Shown here: one piece after another, positions 26,029 to 35,272 of the stretch
Numbering within the stretch: the first letter of the stretch is position 1
Layout of the letters: each line of letters begins with the position of its first letter
Assembly: GCF_029223585.1 (NCBI RefSeq)
Contig: NZ_CP119424.1
Location: forward strand, 496,001-560,000
Direction of reading: 5' to 3'
DNA from: Photobacterium sp. DA100
GTDB taxonomy: Bacteria > Pseudomonadota > Gammaproteobacteria > Enterobacterales > Vibrionaceae
Length of the DNA: 64,000 bases
The notes under the pieces: generated by a model
What the model saw: only the letters and a program-made list of their open reading frames with translations
What the model was told of the DNA's origin: nothing
Database searches by the model: none
Position numbers and translations under genes: made by a program

Positions 26029-27160
26029 AGGATTGGCGGTATGGGCGTTATTTATTTATATTCTTCGCCTTGTGGGTATGCCATGGAATAAGGGAACGAA
26101 GCTCTTTGCGTACATTGGCGGTACCAGTTGGCTTATCTTTGTTTGGATAGGGCTTATTACCTATACGCCGATGGATATGTCAGGTGGTTCTGTCGTGCAA
26201 TCGCCACATATTCAATTGAGGCCAGCCTCAAGTGAAGTGAAGGGGGTGGTAACTGCTATTCATATAGAGCCCAATCAGAAAATTAAAAAAGGTCAACTGA
26301 TCTATGAAATCGATGATGAGCCTTATCTAATTGCTGTAGAAAACGCAAAAGCTGAATTGGCCGGCGCGGAAATGAGTTTGAGGGGGCAGCTTAAGCTAAT
26401 TGAACTCTCGCGTAATCAGCAGGATGCGGCTGAGGAGGATCTCGAGCTAAAGGTCAATACGCTAGCGCGTTATAAGCTTCAGGAAATCAAGGTGGCGGAC
26501 ACAGTTTCAAAACAACAGCTCGAGCGGCGAATGAGCGACGTAGAAATGGCTAAAATTAAGCTCAGCCAAGCAAAGTTAAAAACCGAGCAGGTCATGGTCA
26601 ATGTTTTCAATGCTGAAACAGTTGTTGCTCAGAAACAAACGGCTGTAGATAAAGCACAATGGAATCTAGCCAATACCAAGATATACGCCCCGGTTGATGG
26701 CTTTGTGACTAATTTCATTATGCGTGAAGGGCAGTATGTAGGGGCAGCTCCTCGTCTTGCTATGTATACCAATGAAAAGTATGTCTTAACAAGAGTCAAT
26801 CATCAGGCCCTACGTAATGTAAAAAAAGGGCAGTTGGCTGAATTCGGTACGGCAATATACCCTGGTAAGGTCTTTACTGCATCGGTTGATAGTATTATCG
26901 AAGCGACGGGGGAATCGCAAGGTAGCCTATTGGCCGTCGATGATAATGTTCGCCGGACTACTGGCTTGAATGTGCTTAACAAACACCACTTTGTACGTTT
27001 GAAAATTCATGAGCCGGAGGGCTTTGATATTCCTGTAGGTGCTGTTGGTTTAGCATGGATATCTGGTGAAAAGCCAACCCCATTATTAAGTTTCTTGGAC
27101 GCGATCCGCGGTATTGTTATTCGCGTTAAAACCCAGATTTACTACTTATACTCACTATAG
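26021..27160 (+). CDS. HlyD-family secretion/adaptor protein (YiaV/YibH-like)
   Basis: 379 residues. N-terminal helices (about 3-20 and 28-50) precede a lipoyl half-domain (VKGVVTAIHIEPNQKIKKGQ), a coiled coil (about 95-205) and the second lipoyl half plus barrel (AKIYAPVDGFVTNFIMREGQ-like: KIYAPVDGFVTNFIMREGQY). It ends in a hydrophobic segment. Family members pair with DUF3302 proteins, and the substrate is unknown; efflux or envelope transport is likely. No ABC or MFS partner is encoded next to it. A long inverted repeat follows the stop. Confidence 0.82.
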   Translation: MLEGLAVWALFIYILRLVGMPWNKGTKLFAYIGGTSWLIFVWIGLITYTPMDMSGGSVVQSPHIQLRPASSEVKGVVTAIHIEPNQKIKKGQLIYEIDDEPYLIAVENAKAELAGAEMSLRGQLKLIELSRNQQDAAEEDLELKVNTLARYKLQEIKVADTVSKQQLERRMSDVEMAKIKLSQAKLKTEQVMVNVFNAETVVAQKQTAVDKAQWNLANTKIYAPVDGFVTNFIMREGQYVGAAPRLAMYTNEKYVLTRVNHQALRNVKKGQLAEFGTAIYPGKVFTASVDSIIEATGESQGSLLAVDDNVRRTTGLNVLNKHHFVRLKIHEPEGFDIPVGAVGLAWISGEKPTPLLSFLDAIRGIVIRVKTQIYYLYSL

Positions 27161-27174
27161 GGTTATTCACTTCA

Positions 27175-27212
27175 TGCAGGTAATAGGTAAAAATTAAGAC
27201 CTATTACCTGCA
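27175..27212 (+). terminator. 14-bp perfect stem-loop after the HlyD gene
   Basis: TGCAGGTAATAGGT (27175-27188) and ACCTATTACCTGCA (27199-27212) pair perfectly around a ten-base A-rich loop, 14 bases after the stop codon. The T-content afterwards is moderate (TTCAAATTT), so it is a terminator or an mRNA 3'-end stabiliser. The other bases up to 27495 hold no gene that I can support. Confidence 0.6.
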
Positions 27213-27495
27213 TTCAAATTTCCATCAATACCTTCCTATTATTTACAGCTTTTCTTAATATCACGCCTTTACTTTGCAAGCTTATGTTGATGGCTTTCAT
27301 TTCCTAAACTGTTATTGAATATTTTCAATGCATTGCGATTTAGTAACACCCATAAATAATAAAAAGAAACATGTGGTTTTATTTTGAGTTGCCTGATGCT
27401 CAACAATAATTATTCATAAGGTAAATAATATAAGAAAAGATGAAACCTGGCATGCGTTATCAATAAGCTACTCATTAAATATTACAGGAACGACC

Positions 27496-28107
27496 ATGAA
27501 TAAGCGTTTGTTATTAATTTTGCTACTCAGTAGTATTCAACCTAAGGTCTTTGCAGAGCAAGAGGTCGAAAATCAGGACAAGGTTAATATGGCTGATCCA
27601 ACGGCGGTTTACTCTTCAGTTGGGATGGGGATAGCGGCTAATGGGGATGTTGATGCTAGTTTTGGTTTGGCTTTCGGCAAGCATGGAATGAGCCTTGAGT
27701 CTAAAAAAGGCTTCGATGAACTAAAGGCTCGATATTATTGGATGAATCAAGGGCAAGGTTTTTATACTGAAGGCTATTTTGGTGGTGATGTGGAGTCGCT
27801 AACAGGGGGTTATGTCGCTACGTGGAAAGCAATGGAAAAAGTCACCTTTTATCCAGTATTAACCATTGGGGTAAATAAGAATCAAGTGACCGACGACTCT
27901 ATTGCTATCGGTATGGCTGGCTTCTACTCTCGAATTAACCACAACGCGTGGCATATTGGTTTCGACAACTTTTATTCATTTGGTGAAGATGATTATGATC
28001 TCTATACCTATGATGCTTTCGTCGGCTACCAAATTAAAAACCATCGGATTAGGGCTGGCTATGACTCAAATGAAGAGGCATACCTCAAATGGCAGATGGC
28101 GTTTTAG
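27496..28107 (+). CDS. Small outer-membrane beta-barrel protein
   Basis: 203 residues with CAGGAA ahead of the ATG. The signal peptide is about 20 residues (ending KVFAEQ). The remainder is strand-rich (YSSVGMGIAANGDVDASFGL, YVATWKAMEKVTFYPVLTIG, WHIGFDNFYSFGEDDYDLY) and ends WQMAF with C-terminal Phe. It looks like a porin-like barrel of unknown specificity. It ends at a bidirectional terminator shared with the convergent GH3 gene. Confidence 0.65.
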   Translation: MNKRLLLILLLSSIQPKVFAEQEVENQDKVNMADPTAVYSSVGMGIAANGDVDASFGLAFGKHGMSLESKKGFDELKARYYWMNQGQGFYTEGYFGGDVESLTGGYVATWKAMEKVTFYPVLTIGVNKNQVTDDSIAIGMAGFYSRINHNAWHIGFDNFYSFGEDDYDLYTYDAFVGYQIKNHRIRAGYDSNEEAYLKWQMAF

Positions 28108-28144
28108 CCATCAATGCTGTCGATAAGGGCAAACAGTTAACAGA

Positions 28145-28173
28145 AAAGCCTCCGGCAAAACTGGAGGCTTTTT
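28145..28173. terminator. Bidirectional terminator between convergent genes
   Basis: AAAGCCTCC (28145-28153) pairs with GGAGGCTTT (28163-28171), followed by T on the plus strand and preceded by A, so it can serve both the beta-barrel gene and the GH3 gene. Confidence 0.85.
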
Positions 28174-28219
28174 GTTGTTTGCGCTCTTTGAATCACCCTA
28201 TTCGTTTACTCGAACAGTA

Positions 28220-30994
28220 CTAGTTTCCGAGAATAACGATTTCCTCCAGCTCTAAGCCAGGTTTGACGAAATTAATATCCAGGTAGTAGAAGCCCGGCTG
28301 TAGCTTTACCTTGAGCCCTTCAACAGTTACGGATTTTCCATCCGTCCCATGCAGAGGCAAGGTCATGCTGAACTCGTCATTAAGGAGCAGGCTGCACGAT
28401 GACTGTGCCAGCGCATCTCGCTCATAGTTCATGACTCCGTTGAATTGGTAAATGCCGGCTTCGCTCACTTCAATCACCACGGATGTGTTGAGCTTAGTAC
28501 CTAGCTTAATACTTTCCTCTATGGGATGCGTCTCTCCCCCTGGTGCTTGCGGCAGTGCCGCGAAGGCTTTGATTGGCTCGTAGGCGGTTAGCGGGCGTTC
28601 CATCACCGGTGCTGCCATGATAAAGCGGCAGATATTTATTGCGCTTCGCTGCAGTTCGCCCAAGGTTAGTGTGCCTTTTTCGAGCGCTTCTAGGGTGTCA
28701 TCGCCCATAGCATTGCTTTCGGCACCGTCATTGTCGACCACCATGTAGAGATCGTTTTGCGCCCGGAGCATGAACGAGGTAAAGGTTTTGCTTTCTTCAC
28801 CGGCTGCGATTGGGTCGTTCATTTTCGCCCACCAGTCTGTCATCACAATACCTTGAAAGCCCCATTCGCCACGCAGAATCGTCGTGTTGAGATCATAGTT
28901 GGATGCCGCCCAGTGCCCGTTGACCGGGTTGTAAGAGGTCATAATGGTCGAGGCATTGCCTTGTTTCACCGCCATTTCAAAGGGCTTGATGTGTACTTCG
29001 CGCAGAGCTCGCTCGGACATGATGCTGTCGACATCGACCCGCGCGGTTTCCTGATCGTTAGCCGCGAAGTGCTTGATCGTACCGGAGACACCCGCGTTGC
29101 TCAGGCCTCGGGTCTGTGCCGCCGCCATCACGCCAGTCATAAACGGATCTTCAGAGAAGTATTCGAAGTTGCGGCCGTTTAATGGATGGCGATGGATATT
29201 GATACCCGGGCCAAGCAAGGTGTCGATATGATTGGCCCGTAGCTCTTGGCCGATCAGGTAAAATAGCTCCTCGTTGAGTGCTGCGTTCCAGGTGCAGCCA
29301 AGCAGGGTTCCAATTGGTACCTGTGTCGCTTTGTGGCCACTGTCCATGCGAATGCCTGACGGCCCGTCTGCAGCCGCTGCCACGGGGATGCCTAGCTCGA
29401 ACAAGCTGTCACTGACCCCGCCAAATGCCGCAGCTGTGCCCGGTGTGACTTTTGGGCTGCACATGCCTTCACCGCGTACGATGGTTGCCAATTGCTCGGG
29501 TGTCATTTGGGCAACAAACGCCTCAAGGCTGGCTTTACCTTGTTTCACGTCCAATAAGCTGATGTCTTGGTTGCCTGTCACTTCGAATGACGGCGGCATG
29601 TTAGCCTGAATGCGCTCAGCCAAGCATGCTGTGCGCAAAGGCACCGCTTCATGGCAGACTAGGTAAATGCCCCGGTCATTTTTTTGCGCTGGCTTGATAC
29701 GCTCGAAGGCGTGGGTTGGCGCACATGCTTCAGTTAGCGTTTCTACAACCAGCAAAGCATCGAGTTGTAAGGTCGCGGCAATGGACTCGGCCTGGCGAAC
29801 ACTGGCACCCAAGTAAAACTGGTATGATCCGGGCTCGAGTACGTAGCAATTGCGGTGATCTGTTGCACCACTGTCGTCATAGCTGGCCAATGATGCCACT
29901 GGCACTGAAATTCGAACCAGCTCACTAGCCCCTGGCTGGATGGTCGGCGTTTTGGTAAAGCCCGCAAGTACTCGGGCGGGTTTACCCAGCTCGCCTTGTG
30001 GTGCTTCGACGTAAAGCTGGGCCACTTCCTTGCTGGCGAAGTGATTGCCTACGTTTGTCACTCGGATATCAAAATGAAGAACGGCGTCAGGTCCATTTCC
30101 TTGGGTAGAAAAGTCGACCAACTGGCGTTCGAATTGGGTGTAGGACAACCCGGCACCGAATTCAAACTGTACCGCTTCCGGGTTGAAGGTTTCGAAGTAG
30201 CGGTAGCCGACATAGATGTCTTCAACATAGAGGTTTCGGTCTTTACGTCCGAAGTGGGCTGATGATGGGTAATCAGCCAAGTGGTAGGCGATGGAGTCGG
30301 TTAGTCGGCCGCTGGGTGACTGCTTGCCAGATACGACATCGGCAAGGCCGTGGCCGCCTTCCATGCCAGCCGCCCAGCTATACAGCACGCCCTTGATGGA
30401 CTGGTGATGTTCCACCGTATTCAGCCATGCCATGTCCATGATGTTGGTCACGTTCATCACTACAATGACATCGGTGAAATGGCGGTTCACCTTGGCGATC
30501 ATGTCGAGCTCTTGCTCGGTTAAACGATAGCTGCCCGGCTCATCGGCGTTATCTTGATCCTCACCTGCGGTACGGCCAATAAATACCATTGCCTTGCTGG
30601 ATTGTGCAGCGGCTTTTGCTACCAACTCGTCAGTCAGTGGCATCTCTTGTTGGAACCAGGGCTCTGCAGCCCAGCCGCCGCCACCGTCATCGAAGGGGTG
30701 CTGGGCAATCCAGTCTTGATAAATCGCCGCCAAGTTTTCATTCAGGCGAATGTTGCTATTGGCACGCAGGCCTTCCAATGCATTGACCGCGTAAGGAACA
30801 TTGACGGCTCCGCCAGAGCCGGTACCGCTGCGGTATGTGTCGATCTGGCAGCGCCCGAACAGAGACACAATATCGTGGGTCTTCAATGGCAGTACTGCAT
30901 CTTCATTTTTCAATAATACGATGCCTTCCGCGGCGGCTTGGCGGCTAACTGGGACGAGCTTTTTCTGCGCTTGGCTAATTTGTTCTTGGTTCAT
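28220..30994 (-). CDS. GH3 beta-glycosidase with permuted domain order
   Basis: 924 residues from ATG 30994. GH3 enzymes release terminal beta-linked sugars. The usual order is catalytic TIM barrel, alpha/beta domain, then FnIII. Here the order is reversed: residues about 15-260 are the alpha/beta (GH3-C) domain (EGIVLLKNEDAVLPL, GRTAGEDQDNADEPGSYRLT), about 310-400 are FnIII-like, and about 500-780 are the catalytic barrel (ADGPSGIRMD, GPGINIHRHPLNGRNFEYFS, SGTIKHFAANDQE, GIVMTDWWAKMN with nucleophile Asp720). This arrangement is known from some rumen and gut GH3 enzymes. A C-terminal carbohydrate-binding-like extension follows. There is no signal peptide, so it should be cytoplasmic and act on imported oligosaccharides. 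It is divergent from an AraC regulator, which probably controls it. Codon use and GC are higher than in the preceding region. Confidence 0.9.
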   Translation of the reverse strand: MNQEQISQAQKKLVPVSRQAAAEGIVLLKNEDAVLPLKTHDIVSLFGRCQIDTYRSGTGSGGAVNVPYAVNALEGLRANSNIRLNENLAAIYQDWIAQHPFDDGGGGWAAEPWFQQEMPLTDELVAKAAAQSSKAMVFIGRTAGEDQDNADEPGSYRLTEQELDMIAKVNRHFTDVIVVMNVTNIMDMAWLNTVEHHQSIKGVLYSWAAGMEGGHGLADVVSGKQSPSGRLTDSIAYHLADYPSSAHFGRKDRNLYVEDIYVGYRYFETFNPEAVQFEFGAGLSYTQFERQLVDFSTQGNGPDAVLHFDIRVTNVGNHFASKEVAQLYVEAPQGELGKPARVLAGFTKTPTIQPGASELVRISVPVASLASYDDSGATDHRNCYVLEPGSYQFYLGASVRQAESIAATLQLDALLVVETLTEACAPTHAFERIKPAQKNDRGIYLVCHEAVPLRTACLAERIQANMPPSFEVTGNQDISLLDVKQGKASLEAFVAQMTPEQLATIVRGEGMCSPKVTPGTAAAFGGVSDSLFELGIPVAAAADGPSGIRMDSGHKATQVPIGTLLGCTWNAALNEELFYLIGQELRANHIDTLLGPGINIHRHPLNGRNFEYFSEDPFMTGVMAAAQTRGLSNAGVSGTIKHFAANDQETARVDVDSIMSERALREVHIKPFEMAVKQGNASTIMTSYNPVNGHWAASNYDLNTTILRGEWGFQGIVMTDWWAKMNDPIAAGEESKTFTSFMLRAQNDLYMVVDNDGAESNAMGDDTLEALEKGTLTLGELQRSAINICRFIMAAPVMERPLTAYEPIKAFAALPQAPGGETHPIEESIKLGTKLNTSVVIEVSEAGIYQFNGVMNYERDALAQSSCSLLLNDEFSMTLPLHGTDGKSVTVEGLKVKLQPGFYYLDINFVKPGLELEEIVILGN

Positions 30995-31170
30995 ACACAA
31001 TCACACAACTGTTTGTTTCGTAGTAGAGGCCAAATGTGGCTTGTAATGTCGCCGGTACTGCAAAACAGCAAAAATACATGGATAGATATTCGTTTTGCCA
31101 CCGAGAAATAGTATGCTGGCCTGGTGCGCCATTCTACCAAAATGGCGACAGTGAAAAGGAATATCGCGAC

Positions 31171-32055
31171 ATGAGCATTACCTATCAGCTCAAATCACAT
31201 CAGAAGCACGGACACCTTAAATTTGCCTATGTAGATGGCCATCATCACTGTGACTTTGCCGTCCACAAACATGACTTCTCCGAGTTGTTTCTGGTGGTGA
31301 GTGGCAGCGGCAAGCACACGGTCGCTCAGCACGAATATCCGCTCAACAAAGGGGATGTGTTTGTGATCAATGGTGACATCGAACATGGATTCAGAGATGT
31401 GGACAAGCTGAAGATCATAAACTTGATGTTTGATCCTCAAACGCCGTTCTTCGAGAGCCCATCAATGCGCCAATTGTCCGGCTACCAGGCGATGTTCAAA
31501 GTCGAGCCAATCGCTCGGCAAACCACGGAATACCAGGCGAAGCTTACCCTCGACAGACAGCAGTTGCCTGAAATAGAGCGCTTACTTGCCGCACTGAAAA
31601 ATGAGTACCATGCTGCTTTGCCAGGCTTTGAAGTCATGCTGACCAGTTTGATGCAGCAACTGGTGATTGCGCTTGCTCGGATGTACCAAGATCAAAGCCA
31701 AGAACTACCGCAGACCACTTTGGCATTAAGTCGGGCTTTGGTGTTTATCGAGCAACATTTTAATGACGCAGAGGTGAGTAGTGATCTGATTGCCAAAGCG
31801 GCCTTCATTAGTAAGCGGCAATTGGAGCGCTTGTTCCGGCAGTTTCTTGATACTTCACCGAATCACTATCTCAGGGAGGTCCAGCTTCATTACGCGACAA
31901 AACTACTGTGCGATGAGCGTAACAGCTCCATCCAGGGAGTTGCAGAGCAGTGCGGCTTTGCTGATAGCAACTACTTTTCGAAGTGCTTTAAACAGAAGTT
32001 CAATCAGAGCCCAAGAGCGTACCGAAAGAGTCATCTTTTTCTGGAGGAAAACTAA
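31171..32055 (+). CDS. AraC-family regulator with cupin N-terminus, divergent from the GH3 gene
   Basis: 294 residues from ATG 31171 with AAAAGGA upstream; the frame is open further, to 31036, but the longer start lacks a site. The cupin-like sensor (VHKHDFSELFLVVSGSGKHT, GDVFVINGDIEHGF) is followed by two helix-turn-helices (ISKRQLERLFRQFLDTSPNH, VAEQCGFADSNYFSKCFKQK), as in RhaR/RhaS-like sugar sensors. Divergent placement next to a glycosidase suggests it senses the sugar released or the oligosaccharide substrate. Confidence 0.87.
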   Translation: MSITYQLKSHQKHGHLKFAYVDGHHHCDFAVHKHDFSELFLVVSGSGKHTVAQHEYPLNKGDVFVINGDIEHGFRDVDKLKIINLMFDPQTPFFESPSMRQLSGYQAMFKVEPIARQTTEYQAKLTLDRQQLPEIERLLAALKNEYHAALPGFEVMLTSLMQQLVIALARMYQDQSQELPQTTLALSRALVFIEQHFNDAEVSSDLIAKAAFISKRQLERLFRQFLDTSPNHYLREVQLHYATKLLCDERNSSIQGVAEQCGFADSNYFSKCFKQKFNQSPRAYRKSHLFLEEN

Positions 32056-32436
32056 CTCTTGCATAGGTTTTGCTGAGAGTTATAAGTTATTCGATAAAAA
32101 TTAATCGAGAATAATGACAGTAAAAGAATATCTATAACAGAAAGAAAATGTGGTTTTTCTTTGGCTTCTAAATTAAGTCGTATTTGAATCGGCAAGCTTT
32201 TGCCAAAGGCAGCCGTTTTTCTTAAAAATGAGAAAGTTGTTTCGAAAATGGTTGGCTAATCTTTTGAAATAATTGCCTACTTTTGACGGCATAGTTGAAG
32301 CGTTATTTGAAAGCTTCCCGGCGTATCTTGTCAATGTGTCGCAGCATAACAATACACTCAATAACTCCTTAAGACCTTAATAGAAGTAAAGTCAGTTACA
32401 CCTGAATTTATTGTTGGTTAGGTGAAGGTAAAGACA
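32056..32436. other. Intergenic region without recognised features
   Basis: About 380 AT-rich bases between the AraC gene and the beta-barrel gene. A short GGCAAGCTTTTGCC palindrome lies near 32190. I see no gene or convincing terminator. Confidence 0.5.
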
Positions 32437-32985
32437 ATGTCCAATCTTAAAAGTGCCAAGCTACTGAAGTTAAAGGTATTCATGCCGTATCTCAGTATCA
32501 TTACGATTTCTCTTATGGTTTTTTATTCATCCCAGTCAAGAGCGGATACGGATTATTTTGTCGGCGGTGGCGTTGGCTACCAAGATGACAAACTAGATGG
32601 AGGAAGGGCAACTAATGGCGAAGATGCAGTCGTTCAACTGAATGCGGGGTTGACCATAAACTCTGAGCATAGAGTAACGGCAACCTACAGTTACAAGGAT
32701 AAGTTCAAACAAAGCCTGTTTTTTGCATCATATGATTATCTCTATGATTTAAGTAATAAGGTCTCTTTGAATGGCGGTTTTTTATTAGGTGTCGGATATA
32801 ACGATATTGCTAGTGAGACATCCGTTGACTTTATAAGGGGGCTGCAGGTCGGAACAACTTACCATATCAATAAAGACTGGAGTACAGATCTTACTTATCG
32901 ATATATACACCAAGACTTTGATGAAGAGGGTGTCGATATAGATAATAGTCAGCAGATTGTAATTATTGCCAATTATCATTTTTAG
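32437..32985 (+). CDS. Outer-membrane beta-barrel protein
   Basis: 182 residues from ATG 32437 with GAAGGTAAAG upstream; a GTG at 32422 is the alternative. It has a longish signal region (ISLMVFYSSQSRA), then strand-rich sequence (YFVGGGVGYQDDKLDGG, QSLFFASYDYLYDLSNKVSL, YRYIHQDFDEEGVDID) ending YHF. It is likely an eight-stranded OmpA/OmpX-like barrel. Function unknown. Confidence 0.68.
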   Translation: MSNLKSAKLLKLKVFMPYLSIITISLMVFYSSQSRADTDYFVGGGVGYQDDKLDGGRATNGEDAVVQLNAGLTINSEHRVTATYSYKDKFKQSLFFASYDYLYDLSNKVSLNGGFLLGVGYNDIASETSVDFIRGLQVGTTYHINKDWSTDLTYRYIHQDFDEEGVDIDNSQQIVIIANYHF

Positions 32986-33160
32986 CCATGTGCTGGTTTT
33001 GGGCCATGCCATTGAGTGAGTGCGGTGGCATGGTCATACTGAATATGTTGGGATTGACAGGGTAGACGCTGAAACCAACCGATTGTTTATCTGTCAGATT
33101 GATTCAGTTAGTATTGGTGGTGTTACCTAAATATAGCGCATACTAACTGTGGGAAAGGAT

Positions 33161-33457
33161 ATGGCCATCAATCACAATGTCATTCACGACAAGGAAAACC
33201 AAACCTATTTTGTTGATCTGGTCGATGGCTACCAAGCCAAAGTCAGTTACCAGATCTCGGGTAATGTCCTCACTGTCGATCACTCATCGGTGCCTGAAGC
33301 CCTAAGAGGGCAAGGCTATGCCGGTACCATGCTGGAAGCGGTGCTGGAGACTATTGCACAAGAAGGTTATAAAATTATCCCGCAATGTAGCTATGTTGTT
33401 CATTACATGAACAAGCATGATGAATGGCAGCATTTGTTGGCAGAGGTAGAATCCTAG
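33161..33457 (+). CDS. Small Gcn5-related acetyltransferase-like protein (YjdJ type)
   Basis: 98 residues from ATG 33161, with GGAAAGGA immediately upstream. The core SSVPEALRGQGYAGTMLEAV carries the acetyl-CoA pyrophosphate loop (RGQGYAG), and IPQCSYVVHYMNKHDEW is typical of PF14542. Such half-length GNATs may act on small substrates or proteins; the substrate is unknown. Followed by a strong terminator. Confidence 0.85.
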   Translation: MAINHNVIHDKENQTYFVDLVDGYQAKVSYQISGNVLTVDHSSVPEALRGQGYAGTMLEAVLETIAQEGYKIIPQCSYVVHYMNKHDEWQHLLAEVES

Positions 33458-33488
33458 CTAGTCCATAAGATATTGAGGCCGATATGAC

Positions 33489-33515
33489 AAAGCCCTGCTC
33501 TTAGAGCAGGGCTTT
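33489..33515. terminator. Bidirectional terminator
   Basis: AAAGCCCTGCTCT and AGAGCAGGGCTTT are perfect inverse complements with only one base between them; the inner bases open to form the loop. It lies between the convergent acetyltransferase and flavin-oxidoreductase genes. Confidence 0.9.
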
Positions 33516-33542
33516 ATTGTCTTGGATCGTTCGATGGTTGGA

Positions 33543-34643
33543 TTACCGTGTTTGATATTCAGGGTAGTCAAGCAACCCTTTTTCCGCACCACCGAATAGC
33601 GTTTCCGGATCGTGCGGAGCAAGCGGGTAGTCATTCATGATACGGCTTGGTAGATCAGGGTTGGCAATAAATGGACGGCCAAAGCCAATCATGTCGGCAA
33701 TACCTTCAGCGATCGCCTTGGCCCCATTTTCTGCATTGTAACGTCCGGCATAGATGATCGTTCCCTTGTATGCCTCGCGGATCGCTTGCTTAAATGCTGG
33801 TGGTGTTTCCGGTGCGTCATCCCAGTCAACTTCTGCAATGTGAAGGTATACCACATTCAGTTTGTTCAAAAGGGCAGCAGCTGCGGTATAAGTTTCCACC
33901 GGGCTCTTATCAACAGTACCGTTGAGTGAGGTAAAGGGTGCAAGGCGAACACCAACACGCTCTGCACCGATGGCATTGGTCATGGCCTCCACAACTTCAG
34001 CGAGAAAGCGCAAGCGGTTTTCGATAGAGCCACCGTATTCATCTGTGCGGTTGTTCGCCTCAGAGTCGATAAATTGGTTTACCAGGTAACCGTTGGCTGC
34101 GTGCAGCTCAATTCCGTCAAAACCCGCCTCAATGGCATTGAGCGCAGCTTGGCGGTACTCACCGATAACATGCCTGATATCGTCTTTGGTCATCTCGCGT
34201 GGTTCTACCACGTCGACAAAACCAGGGGCATTGTTTCCGTCGTCGATAAATACTTTCACATTCTCAGCTTTTAGCGCTGAAGATGAAATTGGCTGCTGGC
34301 CGCCAATATTGGCAGGGTGGGTAACACGGCCAACATGCCAAAGTTGGGCATAGATAACACCGCCTTTAGCGTGAACCGCATCGGTCACTTTTTTCCAGCC
34401 AGCTATCTGTTCTTGGGTATAGATACCCGGTGTCCACGCATAGCCTTGGCCCATTTCGGATATTTGGGTACCTTCGGCGACAATCAGGCCGGCATCGGCA
34501 CGCTGGGCGTAGTAAGTCGCCATCATGTCGTTCGCAATGTTACCCGGTTGGGTGGCCCTTGAGCGGGTCATTGGTGGCATGACGATACGGTTTTTTAGTG
34601 ATGCTTTGCCAAGGCGCATTGGCTGAAATAGTGCGTCTTTCAT
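33543..34643 (-). CDS. nemA: Old-yellow-enzyme family NAD(P)H:flavin oxidoreductase (N-ethylmaleimide reductase type)
   Basis: 366 residues, GGAG ahead of ATG 34643. FMN-dependent TIM barrel: LKNRIVMPPMTRSRA (FMN contact), AQLWHVGRVTHP, HAANGYLVNQFIDSEANNRT, GGSIENRLRFLAEVVEAM (active-site His/Asn pair in HAAN; the GGS loop for the flavin) and a C-terminal phosphate-binding GFGRPFIANPDL. It reduces electrophilic alkenes, nitro compounds and enals. It lies 21 bases after a gloA-type glyoxalase, an arrangement also found in E. coli (nemRA-gloA), so detoxification of reactive electrophiles and methylglyoxal is the likely role. No NemR-like repressor is adjacent. Confidence 0.9.
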   Translation of the reverse strand: MKDALFQPMRLGKASLKNRIVMPPMTRSRATQPGNIANDMMATYYAQRADAGLIVAEGTQISEMGQGYAWTPGIYTQEQIAGWKKVTDAVHAKGGVIYAQLWHVGRVTHPANIGGQQPISSSALKAENVKVFIDDGNNAPGFVDVVEPREMTKDDIRHVIGEYRQAALNAIEAGFDGIELHAANGYLVNQFIDSEANNRTDEYGGSIENRLRFLAEVVEAMTNAIGAERVGVRLAPFTSLNGTVDKSPVETYTAAAALLNKLNVVYLHIAEVDWDDAPETPPAFKQAIREAYKGTIIYAGRYNAENGAKAIAEGIADMIGFGRPFIANPDLPSRIMNDYPLAPHDPETLFGGAEKGLLDYPEYQTR

Positions 34644-34664
34644 CGGTTATACTCCAACCTGTAC

Positions 34665-35045
34665 TTATTTGCTTGTCTGGATGAGTTCGATAGCGTAGCC
34701 ATCGGGATCTTTAACAAAGGCAATGTGCGTTGTGCCACCAAGCATCGGCCCGGGCTCACGGGTCACGTTACCGCCAGCGGCTTTGATCTGATCGCAAGTT
34801 TGGTAAATGTCATCAACCCCTAAAGCGAGATGTCCAAAGCCGGTGCCGAGCTCGTAAGAGTCGGTGTCCCAGTTATAGGTCAGCTCGATAGTTGGGCCAT
34901 TTTTGTCATAGCCAACGAACACAAGCGAGTAGCGATATTCTGTGTTTTCGAAACGGTCGAGAACCTGCATGCCCAACACCTTGGTGTAAAACGCGATGGA
35001 CGTTTCGAGATCGGAAACACGGATCATGGTATGGAGGAATTTCAT
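34665..35045 (-). CDS. gloA: Glyoxalase I (lactoylglutathione lyase)
   Basis: 126 residues from ATG 35045 with GAAGGG upstream. Family pattern: [28 protein letters not shown] (here [15 protein letters not shown]), [11 protein letters not shown] and [20 protein letters not shown]. The metal ligands His5, Glu56-type, His74-type and Glu122-type are all present in place, consistent with a Ni2+-type enzyme. It isomerises the hemithioacetal of methylglyoxal and glutathione. It is the first gene of a pair with the old-yellow-enzyme gene. Confidence 0.92.
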   Translation of the reverse strand: MKFLHTMIRVSDLETSIAFYTKVLGMQVLDRFENTEYRYSLVFVGYDKNGPTIELTYNWDTDSYELGTGFGHLALGVDDIYQTCDQIKAAGGNVTREPGPMLGGTTHIAFVKDPDGYAIELIQTSK

Positions 35046-35185
35046 ATCGCACCCTTCTGTAGTGACGCTGAACAAATCAGTCAAGGAAGTTTGGTTTATA
35101 ACTTTTTTGAGTGGGAGTACTATATCGAGAAGAATTGCGGATAATAAATTATCATTAATTATTGTTTTGATAATTTTAAATTATA

Positions 35186-35272
35186 TTAGTCATGTTTATG
35201 CTGACAGACGACAGCGATGGCAACAGCCACGATGACGAGCAAAAGAAGGAGCAAGTTGATGATGAGAGCCAT
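35186..35272 (-). CDS. Candidate 28-residue hydrophobic micro-protein
   Basis: ATG 35272 to TAA 35186 encodes MALIINLLLLLVIVAVAIAV then VCQHKHD: one membrane helix followed by a short charged tail, with GGAAT eight to ten bases upstream. It lies on the same strand as gloA, 140 bases upstream, and ahead of a weak AT-rich stem. The opposite strand reads as a low-complexity acidic peptide (DDSDGNSHDDEQKKEQ), which looks less natural. Leader peptide, small membrane regulator or chance are all open; it is too short for usual gene finders. Confidence 0.4.
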   Translation of the reverse strand: MALIINLLLLLLVIVAVAIAVVCQHKHD

